From NCBI GenBank assembly GCA_021209875.1, contig JAGYVD010000003.1:3410001-3474000 (forward strand): a stretch of DNA of 64,000 nt. Direction: 5' to 3'. Below, in pieces: positions 37,643 through 49,320 of the stretch (position 1 is its first letter; the number at the start of each line of letters is the position of its first letter). Source of the DNA: Rosellinia necatrix. Lineage: Eukaryota > Ascomycota > Sordariomycetes > Xylariales > Xylariaceae. The translations under genes were made by a program, and so were the position numbers. The notes below the pieces were generated by a model that was given only the letters and a program-made list of their open reading frames with translations, was not told the DNA's origin and did not search any database.

Positions 37643-38503
37643 TCACTCCTGAGTCTCGAACCCTCCATCTGGTTTACCGAAGTAGATCTTGATCGGCCTC
37701 ACACCCTCTACGCCCGGGCCAGCCGCGGCGGCCTGTGGGCCCGTGAGGCCGGAGAAAATGCCTACCTCTAAGACACCTAGTATGCTACGGATCCGAGTTG
37801 ATAAAGAATCCGGGGTCCAGAGGCCCTTGGTAGGGTCGATGAGCTCTGCCTGGCTATTCAACAACAGCGTTGGAAAGGGCGCATCGATTAAATAGTTATG
37901 ATTATCAGTGATTAAGTGGGTAGCTGTAGATGCGGAGAAGCGAATGACAGGGTCCTTACTGCCCAGGTCGATGAGCGCCTGGCGCACGAGCTCAGCGGCG
38001 ACGGGCGACACCTCAATAGGAATGTAGCTCCAGTTGGTGAGCAGACGGTCGACCTTCTTGCGAGAGTCGGCGACGCAGATGAACTTCTTAGAGAGGCGCG
38101 AGACGATCTTCTCCTGAAAGAGGCACGCGCCGCCGCCCTTGATGCAGTTCAGCTCGGCATCGACCTCATCGGCGCCGTCGAAGTAAATGTCCAGGTGCTG
38201 CCTGCTCGAGCCGGGGCCAGCGAAGCCGACCTCGGTCAGCAAATCCGGCACCTGCAAGACGGTCAGGCCGGCATCGCGGATCAGGTTCGTCGAGCCAGCG
38301 CCCGTCGGCACGAACTTCATGGCGGCCGTCACCTCGGGCCCCAGAGCGGCGATGGCTTCCACCACGTACGCCACCGTGCTGCCGCTCCCAATCCCCACGT
38401 ACTTGAAGCTCGGCGAGAAGTTGTCCTTCACGGCCTGCTGGCACGCGGCGCGCTTCGCAGCCTCGATGAGGTTCCCATCGGCGGCAGCGCCCTTAGTGGT
38501 CAT
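37643..38503 (-). CDS. rki1: Ribose-5-phosphate isomerase A
   Basis: Pentose-phosphate pathway enzyme interconverting ribose-5-phosphate and ribulose-5-phosphate. A single uninterrupted exon of 286 residues from the ATG at 38503. Family motifs: VGIGSGSTVAYVVEAIA (phosphate-binding), FVPTGAGSTNLIRDAGL, LDIYFDGADEVDAELNCIKG (catalytic Asp residues), GGACLFQEKIV, ADSRKKVDRL, NWSYIPIEVSP and DNHNYLIDAPF. In the same frame an ATG at 38785 adds 94 residues rich in Arg, Ser and Pro with few acidic residues. The cytosolic form would begin MTTKGAAADGN; the longer form would look like a mitochondrial presequence. I chose the shorter start because family conservation begins there. Confidence 0.94.
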   Translation of the reverse strand: MTTKGAAADGNLIEAAKRAACQQAVKDNFSPSFKYVGIGSGSTVAYVVEAIAALGPEVTAAMKFVPTGAGSTNLIRDAGLTVLQVPDLLTEVGFAGPGSSRQHLDIYFDGADEVDAELNCIKGGGACLFQEKIVSRLSKKFICVADSRKKVDRLLTNWSYIPIEVSPVAAELVRQALIDLGSKDPVIRFSASTATHLITDNHNYLIDAPFPTLLLNSQAELIDPTKGLWTPDSLSTRIRSILGVLEVGIFSGLTGPQAAAAGPGVEGVRPIKIYFGKPDGGFETQE

Positions 38504-40196
38504 GGTGCGTTGTTGTCGCGGGGCAGGTCGAAGGTGGTGGGAAGAGGAGGGGCGGCGGCGGTGGTTGAATTGGAGAAACAGCTGTGGTATGCGGGGTTGG
38601 GCAGGATGGCTGGGATGCGGGAGGACGGTGCTCAATCGACAGGTCGCCGGTGGTAGACAGTCGACACGCCTAAATACCTCGAGGGATTTGCTCAGCCTCA
38701 GGGCAATTGAGGGGGCTGCCAACCTTTGAAAAGTTGAGACTATCGGCTTCATGAAACCTGTCAGTTGGGCCGGGCTTGTTTGCACAGCAAATTAGGTAGG
38801 TATAGGGGGTAAATTATAGCCTGGGGTTGGACTTGTCATACCACCACTACGTGCTACAGATATAGGGATACGGCATGGAGCACGGAGCACCCTGGACGGG
38901 ATATTGACCCCCCACGTTTAGGATCGCGGGGCACTTGCAAGTACATGCTTGGTGTTCACTGCTCACAAGGCTGTTGTTAGTTACATGGTGCTAAATCGGT
39001 ACCCTGCAATTCCTATTAACCTAGGTACCTACCTACCTACCCAGGTACCTACCTGTCTCTAGTACCTGGGAAGCTTATATACAAGTAGTGCCATAACACT
39101 ATTAGGTAACCATGAACAATGCAACATTCTGGTGCACTTTTCTGGAGAGGCGGCTAATGAAATCAAACACCAGTATTATCAGGAACCTCTAAATACTACC
39201 TAACTACCTAAGTATAAACATACAGACCTAGTTAAACCCATATGTTCCAAATACCAGGTACATCAAGGTTTGTATACATCGCAAGCTAGCAAGACGATAG
39301 CAAGAAGATAGAGCGGCTTTTATCAAGGTGCAGATGTTCGCGGAGAACCTACCTGGAAGGAGTTGGTACCAAGGTAACTAAAACAGCCCTTAAGGTCTGG
39401 CTCGGGACGGAACCAATGGCGGCTGTCGGTGGGACTAAGAGCAGCACGTAACTTCCAGGCTTGGGATGGATGATGCAATAATATGCAACGAGGGGCGGAG
39501 GACCCCTCCATTTCATTCCCTTGCACCACCCATCTTTTCACCATGTGTCGAGTCATTCATTCCACACGTACCAATTCATGTACGCGTCCACCGGCAGACG
39601 GAACCCCCTGTTCCCGACAAGTTGGCATGGCAGAGGACACGCTCCCTAGTGTACCGCGGGCTTGGTAATGAGATGCTTTCACCATGTCCGACCCATCTGC
39701 GTAAAATCATACTACAAGTAGACTCAGGCGGCTCTCGGGGTGTTCGATCGAGAGTCAAGCGGCTCTGATGCAATTTATTCGACCCCTCCGACTCCCGGTC
39801 CCTGCAATCTAGCTGTGCTTGCCTAGGGCAATGTGTGTAGGCGATCGGGAGGCTCTCTGACAAAGCCGACGGCGGTGATTGGTGCGTGTTGAGGCTGCTG
39901 GCGATGGCGTGATCGCGGTCGAGCCTGCGAAATGGTGCAAAACCACATGCTGAGCCCTGTCTCCCGCGAGAATTAGAGCGCTATGGCAACACTAAATGCC
40001 ACAGCGGGGCTTTTTTGACGGCCCCGAGTGTCCCAGCTGCCCCGATTCGGGCTTTGGACCATATGTCGCCATCGTCCAGGACCGTCCATGTCCACTTGGT
40101 AAAAATTATTAGCCATCACCGGCCGCTGGAGGCCGACTCGTGGTTCTCTCATTAATCCTCGTCGGGTAGTAGCTTTTCGTGTAGATTGTCCTCGCC
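38504..40196. other. Divergent region RKI1 / sulfite reductase
   Basis: 1.7 kb with both promoters. In-frame N-terminal extension of RKI1 at 38504-38785; CCTAGGTACC clusters near 39010-39060 and 39190. From 39300 to 40190 there is no clear coding signal; the ORF at 39466-39768 has no motif. Confidence 0.5.
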
Positions 40197-43100
40197 ATGT
40201 CGTTTCTCTTCGGTAGAGCGGACTCATCTGCTGCCAATAACACAATGGCGGGTAGCGATATCCAGATTCGCACGCCTGAGGAGGCCGGTAAGTCGTATAC
40301 TCCCCGTTCTTTGTTCGCTTCCACCCGTCGTGGCACGAGTAGAGAGGGAAGAAGAATGGCTGCGGGTGGCTAGCCCTTTACAATGGCTGCAGGAAACCGA
40401 CATACGCAGCAGAGCACAGCTAATTCCATCTCATATTATAGTGGCAAGAATCGCATATTTGGCCAGCGACGTCATTATCTCCGTACAGCCGGCGCAAGGA
40501 CAAGACTCTGCCTATTCTTCCCATCTGAAGAGATATACCGCCAGGAGAGATCCGGGCCTAGTCTCCACAGCTGAAGGCGCAATTCCACAAGTGAGCCTCC
40601 AATCGCTTGTATTTGGCTGCCGTATTGGGCTGTTGAGCTAATCTAGCAGCAGGTGCACACTGTCAGGCACAACAACGATCCTCTCCTCTCTGTCTTCGCC
40701 CCTGTTCGCTCAGGCCATCTCACTTCTGTTACCACTACCTCCGCCATCCTTCTCCCATCCATTGCCCATCTCTACAAACTCGCCAACTACCCGGTGGTTC
40801 TTCACGTCTCTCTGGCGCCTAGCCAGCTGCCAGACTACTCTGCCATCACTGCCATTCGAAACTCGGGTTGGACTTTTCTCCAGTCAGAGTCCCTCCAAGA
40901 AGCCCAAGACATTGCAATAACTGCACACGCACTCGCTATTCGATCCGGCAAGGGCGTCGTTCATTTCTTCCACCCGAGCTCCTCCAGCCGCGATGATCCC
41001 ATTTCCGCCGAGGATTCGAGTTTGGTAGGCCAGATACTCAACCTTGATGATGTCCGCCGATACCAGTCTAGCTCGGTAGCTACTTCTGGTATTTACGCAG
41101 ACGATGGTCGAGTTGCCGTAGTATCGTTGCAGTCGGAGACTCATGCCGTACCCGGTGCTAATAGCTTAACCGAATCGACCATCTTGAGTGCGGCATCCAA
41201 GATAGTATCTTCTCAAGTATCCGAGAAGTCTAGCCAGCAAAGTGAATCGAGCCTGTCACCTACCGTTTCAGAAGCCACCACAATCGAGCCATCCGCGCCA
41301 CAAGTCACATCAGAAGACATATACCAATATGTCGTATCAATTTGGGCGCGACTCCGAGATTCAACTGGCAGGGAATATCATGCTTTTGAGTGGTCTGGGC
41401 CCTCCACAGCAGATAAAGCCATATTTGTCTTTGGATCGGACGCTGGGTTATTCGCGGAGGCACTTGATGAAGCGAAGCCGACTGATGTTTACGCAAAGGT
41501 TGGTATGGTCACAGCTCGTTTATATCGTCCGTGGTTAGGTGCCAAGCTTCTCGAAGCCATTCCGAAATCCGTACAGCGACTTGCCGTGCTAGAACAGATC
41601 TCAAGGAAGACTACCAAATGGGGACCTCTGTTAATCGATGTCTTAACATCGGTTAAAAGCAGCCCAGGGGGTGGTGTCGATACCATTGTTGGCCACCAAT
41701 TGGGCTACATAGCCCCAGATACCATCGGTCAGGCACTTAAAGGGATTTTCCAGAACCTAAGCTTGGATAAACCCCTACAAAATCTTGAGATAGGGAAGAC
41801 GGAAGGACACGAATTTGCACAGGCGAATTCTTTAGAGCAGCCAAAATTAGAGACGGCATACACTAAAATCCTCGACCAACTATTCGATCAAAGAGTCTTT
41901 GTAGCAAATGCCCTCCACTCGAAGAACGCTGGTATCTCATCTACAGTAGCAGCGAGCCCCGAGTTTGGCTTCGGCTCACTACTTGCCCGAAAAGAGCGCC
42001 GTCAGCGATTCATTAAAGAGGTTAAGGAAGCAGCAAGTATAGGTTCTTTCACCACCGAGGCTCCCGTCAACTGGCTAGCAAGGTGGGCAGCAAAAGCCGA
42101 AGATGCACAAAAGGCAGGCGAGATCGCGGACGATGTTATCGCCCGTCTTGAAACCGACGGTTCCTCTACCGCCCGTGGTCTGCTCTCCAGTAAGGCTCTT
42201 TTTAGAAAAGAGTCTTTGTGGTTAGTGGGGTCAGATGCGTGGTCGTACGACCTCGGTAACTCTGGTGTTCACCATGTTCTCGCCTCGGGCGAAAATATTA
42301 ACATGCTCATCATTGACTCTGCTCCCTATTCAGGACGTGCCGCTGCAGATGCCGAAAGACGAAAGAAGGACATCGGTCTCTACGCCATGAACTTTGGAAA
42401 TGCCTACGTTGCTTCTACCGCAGTATATGGCTCTTACACACAGGTCCTACAAGCTATGCTAGAAGCTGACCAATTCAATGGCCCCTCAATCGTACTGGCC
42501 TATTTGCCATATTTTGGCGAACATGACTCTCCTTTAACGGTCTTACAAGAGACTAAAAAGGCTGTGGATTTGGGCTACTGGCCTCTTTACAGATGGAACC
42601 CAAGCAACGAAAATAAGGGAGAGCCAAATTTTTCCTTGGACTCGGAACGCGTCAAGGACGAATTAAAACAGTTCTTGGCACGAGATAATCAGCTTACACA
42701 ACTAATGCGTCGTGAGCCAACCTTTGCAGCAAGTCTAGCCCAAGACTTTGGAACGGAAGTTCGGGCTCAGCAGAAGCGCAAGGCTAGAGATGCGTACAAC
42801 CAGTTGCTGGAAGGTTTATTTGGGGCGCCCCTTACTATTTTATTTGCCTCAGACAACGGGAACGGACAATCTTTAGCTAAGAGGCTCGGAACTAGAGGCC
42901 GTGCAAGAGGGCTCAAGACGACGGTCATGGCGATGGAAGACTACCCCGTCGAAGATCTGCCGAACGAGGAAAATGTTGTTTTCATTACTTCAACCGCCGG
43001 CCAGGGCGAGTTCCCACAAAACGGCAAGCCTCTATGGGATGCTATTAAAGATAGCACTGATCTTGATCTCGCTTCCGTCAATTACTCGGTTTTTGGTCTT

Positions 43101-45103
43101 GGTGACAAGCACTATTGGCCTCGCAAAGAGGATAGGGTCTACTATAATAAACCTGCTAAAGACCTCGATAAATTATTATCTACATTCGGGGCCAAGAGTT
43201 TAGCGGCAGTTGGCCTAGGCGATGATCAAGATCCCGATGGGTATCAGACGGGCTATGCCGACTGGGAACCAAAAGTCTGGCAGGCGCTAGGTGTTGCTAA
43301 TGTAGAAGGCCTACCTGAAGAGCCCCCGCCGATTACTAACGAAGATATTAAGCTGGCTTCTAATTACCTTCGAGGAACTATTGTTGAGGGCTTGAACGAT
43401 TCTACAACTGGCGCTATTTCTGCTGCGGACCAACAGCTTACCAAGTTCCACGGTACTTATATGCAAGACGATCGCGATATTCGTGACGAGCGGAAAGCAC
43501 AGGGGCTAGAGCCTGCATATTCATTCATGATACGGTGCAGGCTCCCTGGTGGCGTATCAACCCCGAAACAATGGATCCAGATGGACGACATCAGTACAAG
43601 TCTTGGTAACGAAACCATGAAACTCACCACAAGACAGACTTTCCAGTTCCACGGTGTAGTCAAGGGAAAGCTCAAGCCGGCCATGCAGAGTATTAACCGC
43701 GCACTTATGACTACCGTTGCCGCCTGTGGCGATGTCAACAGAAACGTTATGTGCAGCTCTCTACCCACACAATCTCAGTATCATAAGGAAGTGTGGGCAT
43801 ATTCTAAGAAGATCAGTGACCATCTGCTCCCCTCTACAACCGCCTACCACGAAATATGGCTTACCGACAATGATAATAAGAAAACACAAATTGCAGGAGA
43901 TGCTGTTCAAGATTTTGAGCCATTATATGGACCTACCTACTTGCCTCGAAAGTTCAAAATTACTATTGCCGTTCCTCCTTACAACGATACAGATGTCTAC
44001 GCGCACGACATTGGTTTGATTGCCATAAAGGGGGACGATGGTCACCTCACGGGCTTCAACGTTCTCGCTGGTGGTGGCATGGGAACTACACATAACAACA
44101 AGAAAACTTATCCACAGACCGGTCGCATGATGGGCTACGTCAAGACCGAAGATGTACACATTGCATGCGAAAAGATCATGCTTGTTCAAAGAGACCACGG
44201 TGACCGGAAGAACCGCAAACACGCTCGTCTCAAGTACACCATCGATGACATGGGCGTCGACGTTTTCCGCTCCAAGGTCGAGGCCATGTGGGGCAAGGCC
44301 TTTGAGCCGGAGCGGCCGTTCCATTTCAAGAGTAATATCGACACATTTGGCTGGCAGAGAGACGAAAATAACATGAACCATTTCACTTTCTTCATCGAGA
44401 ACGGTCGTATTGAGGATACCGCAGAGTTCCAGATGAAGACCGGACTACGGGAAGTTGCCAAAATCCACAAGGGCGAATTCAGGTTGACAGGTAACCAGCA
44501 TCTGATTCTTAGCAATGTCGCAGACGAGGACTTGCTACAGATGAAGGAGCTGCTCAAGAAGTACAAGCTTGACAACATCCAATTCTCTGGCCTGCGCCTT
44601 AGTTCCTCCGCATGTGTGGCGTTCCCCACCTGTGGTTTGGCCATGGCCGAGAGTGAGCGCTACTTGCCTGAACTCATCACCAAACTAGAAGGATGTCTTG
44701 AGGAGAATGGTTTGAAACAAGATTCAATCGTCATGCGCATGACTGGTTGTCCAAATGGCTGTGCTCGACCTTGGTTGGCCGAAGTTGCATTCGTCGGTAA
44801 AGCGTTTGGCGCTTATAACATGTACCTTGGTGGAGGCTACCACGGTCAACGTCTCAACAAGTTGTATCGATCGAGCATAAAGGAAGACGAAATCCTCGCC
44901 ATTATGAAGCCTCTGCTTAAGCGATATGCTACTGAGCGTGAAGAAGGTGAAAGATTTGGAGACTTTTGTATTCGAGTGGGCGTCATTGTAGCGACGAACG
45001 AGGGACGAGACTTCCATGATAATGTGAGTTAGAGTATTACCTCCATTAAAATTAATTTATTGACACATTTTAGGTTGCCGAGGAAGAATCCGATGAGGAA
45101 TGA
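40197..45103 (+). CDS. met5: Sulfite reductase (NADPH), beta subunit (haemoprotein)
   Basis: Six-electron reduction of sulfite to sulfide in sulfur assimilation, working with the flavoprotein alpha subunit (MET10 type, not in this window). Four exons: 40197-40287, 40442-40590, 40653-45023 and 45074-45103; 1546 residues. Junctions give TPEEAVARIAYLASDVIIS, EGAIPQVHTVRHNNDP and DNVAEEESDEE. Order of domains: an N-terminal pyruvate-ferredoxin-oxidoreductase-like half; a flavodoxin-like domain from about residue 805 (ILFASDNGNGQSLAKRLG, TSTAGQGEFPQNGKPLW, FGLGDKHYWPRKED); then the sulfite reductase haemoprotein domains (TTRQTFQFHGVVKGKLK, CGDVNRNVMCSS). The siroheme/4Fe-4S cysteines are all present: CVAFPTC and CPNGC. 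The size is normal for the fungal subunit. Confidence 0.96.
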
Positions 45104-47811
45104 AAGCAGGATGACGGTTTATCAGGCAAAGCGCCCATATCTTGCATATATATGGTCACGGTGTTCGAGGCGTATTAGGCGTTCCGGAATATAGCGTGTA
45201 GAGAATGTTTATATAGGATGCTATGTGTCGATTTAAGAGTATTCTTTTTCTTCATCGTAAATACCTCGAGCGTCAATTTAGCTTCTATGTTCTGCTTATC
45301 TACCACCTCACGCGCTCTCGTCTCGTCCAGTCTAGTTTAATTTAGTTCCTTCTTGAGAGGTAATAACGGAGTAGTCATCTTCACCTGTTCACCTCCCCAG
45401 GCTTACAATCTGTTTGTGTACCTCCAGTGCCACAATAACGTATTGGGTCAGAGATTCTCGTGAGTCCCGAGAATGACCCTATTCTGTCCCCTGCCAGCAT
45501 AAGAGCAATAAAAGGCGGGGTGGATTAGATGACACAAGAATGACAGGGCTCATCAAGGTACCAGAGAAAGTGGATATAGCTCATTTTTGCAACTCTTCTG
45601 TGACTTCAATTATGCTTAGGCCAATGCACGCCGCGCAGCCCTGTATAGTAGTATACCTAATATTTGGGTACTACGATAACTAACGTTGTCTGCTTCGCCA
45701 TTCCGCCTGCCCTTGCTGGCTCTGGGTATCAATATTACAACTCCTTGCTTCGTACAATCGAGAAAGACTGTGCAACACCTAGTAGCAGTAGCAGCACAGG
45801 CAACAGTCTGTATATCTTGGTTCTTATTTACCTTGATATGTCCCTGAGGTTGGCGCTTACGGAGTTTAGGAGATCACCAGATCATCACTTTGACCCCATC
45901 TTTAGCCTAGTTACGTCGATTAAAACCAAGTGATCCGAGTAACACGAGTCAATGCTCACCTTAATGATTTCGTGACTTCACTACGAGCCTGGGCATTTCT
46001 GAACATTGAGGTTTCACAGGCCTGCTCTCCACATACGCCACGAATATAATTACTAGTCCGATCTATCGTTTGGGAGGTGGGCACTGTGATGAAAGGGTGG
46101 GTATAAAAAGCTCTAATGTGCTAACCTTCAAGTCAAGAAACCTACGCGTCCTATAAGATAGCATCGACAACATTGAAAGTAGCGCCGTTAGTTAAATAGC
46201 AATAAATGAATAGGTGCATGACAGGAAGAGACGAGAGGGGGGTGTATGCGGAGATAATGAGTGCCTTGTTCGTAGTTATCCGAAGAACTACCGTGAGGTC
46301 TAAATCATGACGCTGGAGGGCTTCTGAAATCCCACCCCGGGTCGAGGGGAAGCTGTCGTGTGGGAATACCATGCTACTTGATCTTCGCTCGGGAAGGCCT
46401 TTGTAGAGGCACCGCTGGCTGTCTTACGCCAACAGATTGAGAGCAGCTGTTCAGCCCATTTATACAGTGTTTATTTAGTCGACAGGTAGCTATAAATATC
46501 TACTCCAATCCTCGTGCATCGCAGCAGCAGAGGTATCCGGATTGGGGCGTGAGGCAGAATTGTATTCAAGGACTCTTAAGGAGACAGGGGTGGGCAATCT
46601 CGAGTTGTAGTTGTGAAATAATTAGTAGTACATCACGTATGCCGGATACGACGTAGTGTACGGGGGTCGGGATCCCATGCTAATGACCAATATCGTTTGA
46701 CGACCTGCCGTCGAGTGCGACTGAGAATCCGATCCTACTCTGTGATGTGCTGATGCTGTATTAATCGAATAGAGATCGTTGGACAATGGATAGATTATGT
46801 TGCGCTGGTTATATTGAGATAGTGCGGTAGGTATTTAGCGACCTCGTACAACCCCCATATAGTTGGGGCCGAGCGACAACCACCGTTAGTTATATACATA
46901 GTTAGTTAGTTAGTTATATGTAGTTATATAGTAACACTTAAGGTACAGGTCATGGGTGGAATGTATCTGACATGGGTTGATACTGTAACAATATGCTTAG
47001 GGTAACTCTGATCCAATTATGCTCTTTGACGATTTATTCGAAAATGGCTGGTAAAAGTCGACAGCTAACCACAAGTACTCTTTAGCCCGTCCCGGGTAAT
47101 CAAACCATGGCCTTTTGTTTGTTCGTTGGTCTGCTCGTTGGTCTTGGCAACAGCAACCGCAATAGCAACATCAACAGCAATGGTAGGCTTAGGCTGCACT
47201 TGCAATGTATTTATTACCGACCGATAACTACTAGCCAACCGGCGCCGCATTTGTTTGCGGCGTGTTTTGACTTTGAGCAAACTTTGCCAATAATAGACAT
47301 TTCCCACTCATCTGTCTCAATAAAGCAAGCGAGTGGCGGTTCAGGTCTTTCGGCCACGTAGTATTGGTCTATATCGGTCTATATTGGTCTTTATTGGTAT
47401 GTATATATGTAGGTAGTAGATAGTATCTGGCGGATAGGTCCATGGCACCTGCAAAGCACTGCAGACCTCTACCATGGTTTCATGTAAAGAGGGATGTGGA
47501 TAACACCGAGGTCTACAGAGTCTGTACAGAGGTTACCTGTCGGTGGGTGACTTTCCGTTGTTGTTTCCAGGGACACAACGAGGATGGATAGCCCGAGTGG
47601 TTGGTTGTACTGTGCCCGTGAATACTGTGATCCCATGCCGATCATGGTGTCATACCGTTGTTACATAGCAATGTTTCCTTTCCACACTTAAAAACCATTT
47701 CATCCAGCCACCGCCAACTCACCAATCGACAACGCGTTACAGTCTCCCCTAACTAATATTCCCCTTTACACGCTGCTCCGGGAACAACCTCTTCTGTAGG
47801 GCTGACTCACG
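45104..47811. other. Intergenic 2.7 kb, no supported gene
   Basis: The left 150 bases are the sulfite reductase 3' UTR. The remainder has short frames without motifs (45664-45933, 46151-46372, 47065-47307) and a TTAG/TTATATG repeat at 46895-46935. The last 120 bases before 47812 look like a CA-rich promoter/5' leader for the secreted protein gene. Confidence 0.5.
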
Positions 47812-48405
47812 ATGCGTGCCCTTCCTATCCTGTCGGGCCTCGTGGCTGCGACGTCGGCGTCCCAGGCTCTCCATTACGCGGTTCCCAGCAGCTTCAAGGC
47901 CGCTGCCAGCAACTGCACCCTACCTGCCGTGTACGTGGTGACAGACTTTACTACCTACACCGACAAGGAGGACGGCAACTTGAACACCGTCTCCTTTGAA
48001 TTCAGCGACCCTGACACCAAGATCAACACCACATGTCAGCGCAATTCGACCTCGTCGCCAGGCGGCCCAAGCAAGAACAGGTACACATGCAACAACGACA
48101 ATGTCGCCTTCATCTACCAGACGACCGGCGTCGCTGGTCTGACCGTCGCCGAACGGGCGTGTCCGAGTGAGAAGTGAGTCCTGGCTCCGGGAAGATGCGT
48201 CATAGGCTGCTTGATTGACACATGACATGGCAGCACCCGGTTCGAAGCCTCCGGTCTGATCACGCCTGAGCTCGACTGTGCCGATAGTGCCGCTGGCACG
48301 CTCTGTCAGGCCAAGCTGAAGTCCCTCCGCGGCAACTTCTCCAGCCTCCAGCCCATCCCACCTAAGGCGCCGACGCGGAGGGATAGGCTGGTTTGGAGAG
48401 GCTAG
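47812..48405 (+). CDS. Small secreted cysteine-containing protein (AA1-like)
   Basis: Two exons, 47812-48173 and 48234-48405, separated by a 60-nt GT-AG intron; 177 residues. The N-terminus MRALPILSGLVAATSASQA is a clear signal peptide with likely cleavage after SQA. The mature part has six cysteines (in SNCTLPA, NTTCQRN, YTCNNDN, ERACPSE, ELDCADS and TLCQAK) and N-glycosylation sequons. The layout CTLPAVYVVTDFTTYT, then VSFEFSDPDTKINTTCQRN, resembles fungal small secreted proteins of the AA1-like/Alt a 1 fold group. It could be a secreted effector-like or wall protein, but this is resemblance from memory only. Confidence 0.75.
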
Positions 48406-49320
48406 GGAGGCTTGTTGTATTGGTCGGATTGATCAGATTGATCAGACTCGTCGTGCAGCTCCCCAAGCCTGTTTGATAACGAGATGGTTTTTGTAGCGCA
48501 GAATCAGGTTCGGCTTTGGTGAGGAAAAAGGTATCCGTCATGCTACTTACTAGGTACCTGCATACCTACCTGCATACCTACTTGCATACCTAACTGCATA
48601 GGTACCTACCTACCTTATCTACCTACCTTACCTACCTACCTACCTACCAGGTACCTAATGTCTACCTAATGCCCAGTTGTCCACCTACCCTTGAGAGAAG
48701 TATTTGTAATACTAGGTAGTCTAAACTTAATTAGATGCCGCATCCAAGGCATTTATGTACTCCTAGAACTGTTAAGGTTGGCTACATTCTTGGAAGTTTT
48801 GTTTTGCGTGGTTGAATCTTCTTTGCTGGGGCTATGGTGCCTGCCTGGTAGGTAAGTAAGTAGGTACTGCAGTACCGGGTAGGAGTTAGGTAAAAGGACC
48901 CCGCGTTTTATCCCCTTAACACCCGGTTACCTACCTACCTACCTACCTAGGTACTGTACCCCTTTTGCAGGTCCCTACCTAGGTAGGCACAGTAGGTACC
49001 TGCAATATATGTACTGGGTACAGGCTCAACAGTAGTGGCCGCATCTGAGCCAGTTGGCGTCATTTGACTCGCAATCTCCCGACTGGACTTTATTGATCAC
49101 ACGACCTGGGTAGCTGAGGGTTGTTATTGGCGTCGTGGCTTTGGATGAGCCTATTCGCTCCTGCTCGTGGACGCCTCATTCTCAACGAGGATTCCGGCGT
49201 ATACACTACCTACACTACCTACAATATCACCATGATCCCGGGCCAGCAACCCTGGGGCAGTCGGATGCACAGAAGACCATCATCTTCGGCAATAAAACCT
49301 ACAACCCTCATTCCCCTGAG
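48406..49320. other. Repeat-rich spacer between secreted protein and lipase genes
   Basis: Contains one of the densest arrays of TACCTACC/CCTAGGTA words in the window (48540-48680 and 48840-49020). The lipase frame is open upstream of 49321 but has no convincing earlier start. No gene supported. Confidence 0.6.

Noticed and set aside
37916..38656. 246-codon plus-strand ORF
   Set aside because: Antisense of the ribose-5-phosphate isomerase exon; the minus frame carries all family motifs.
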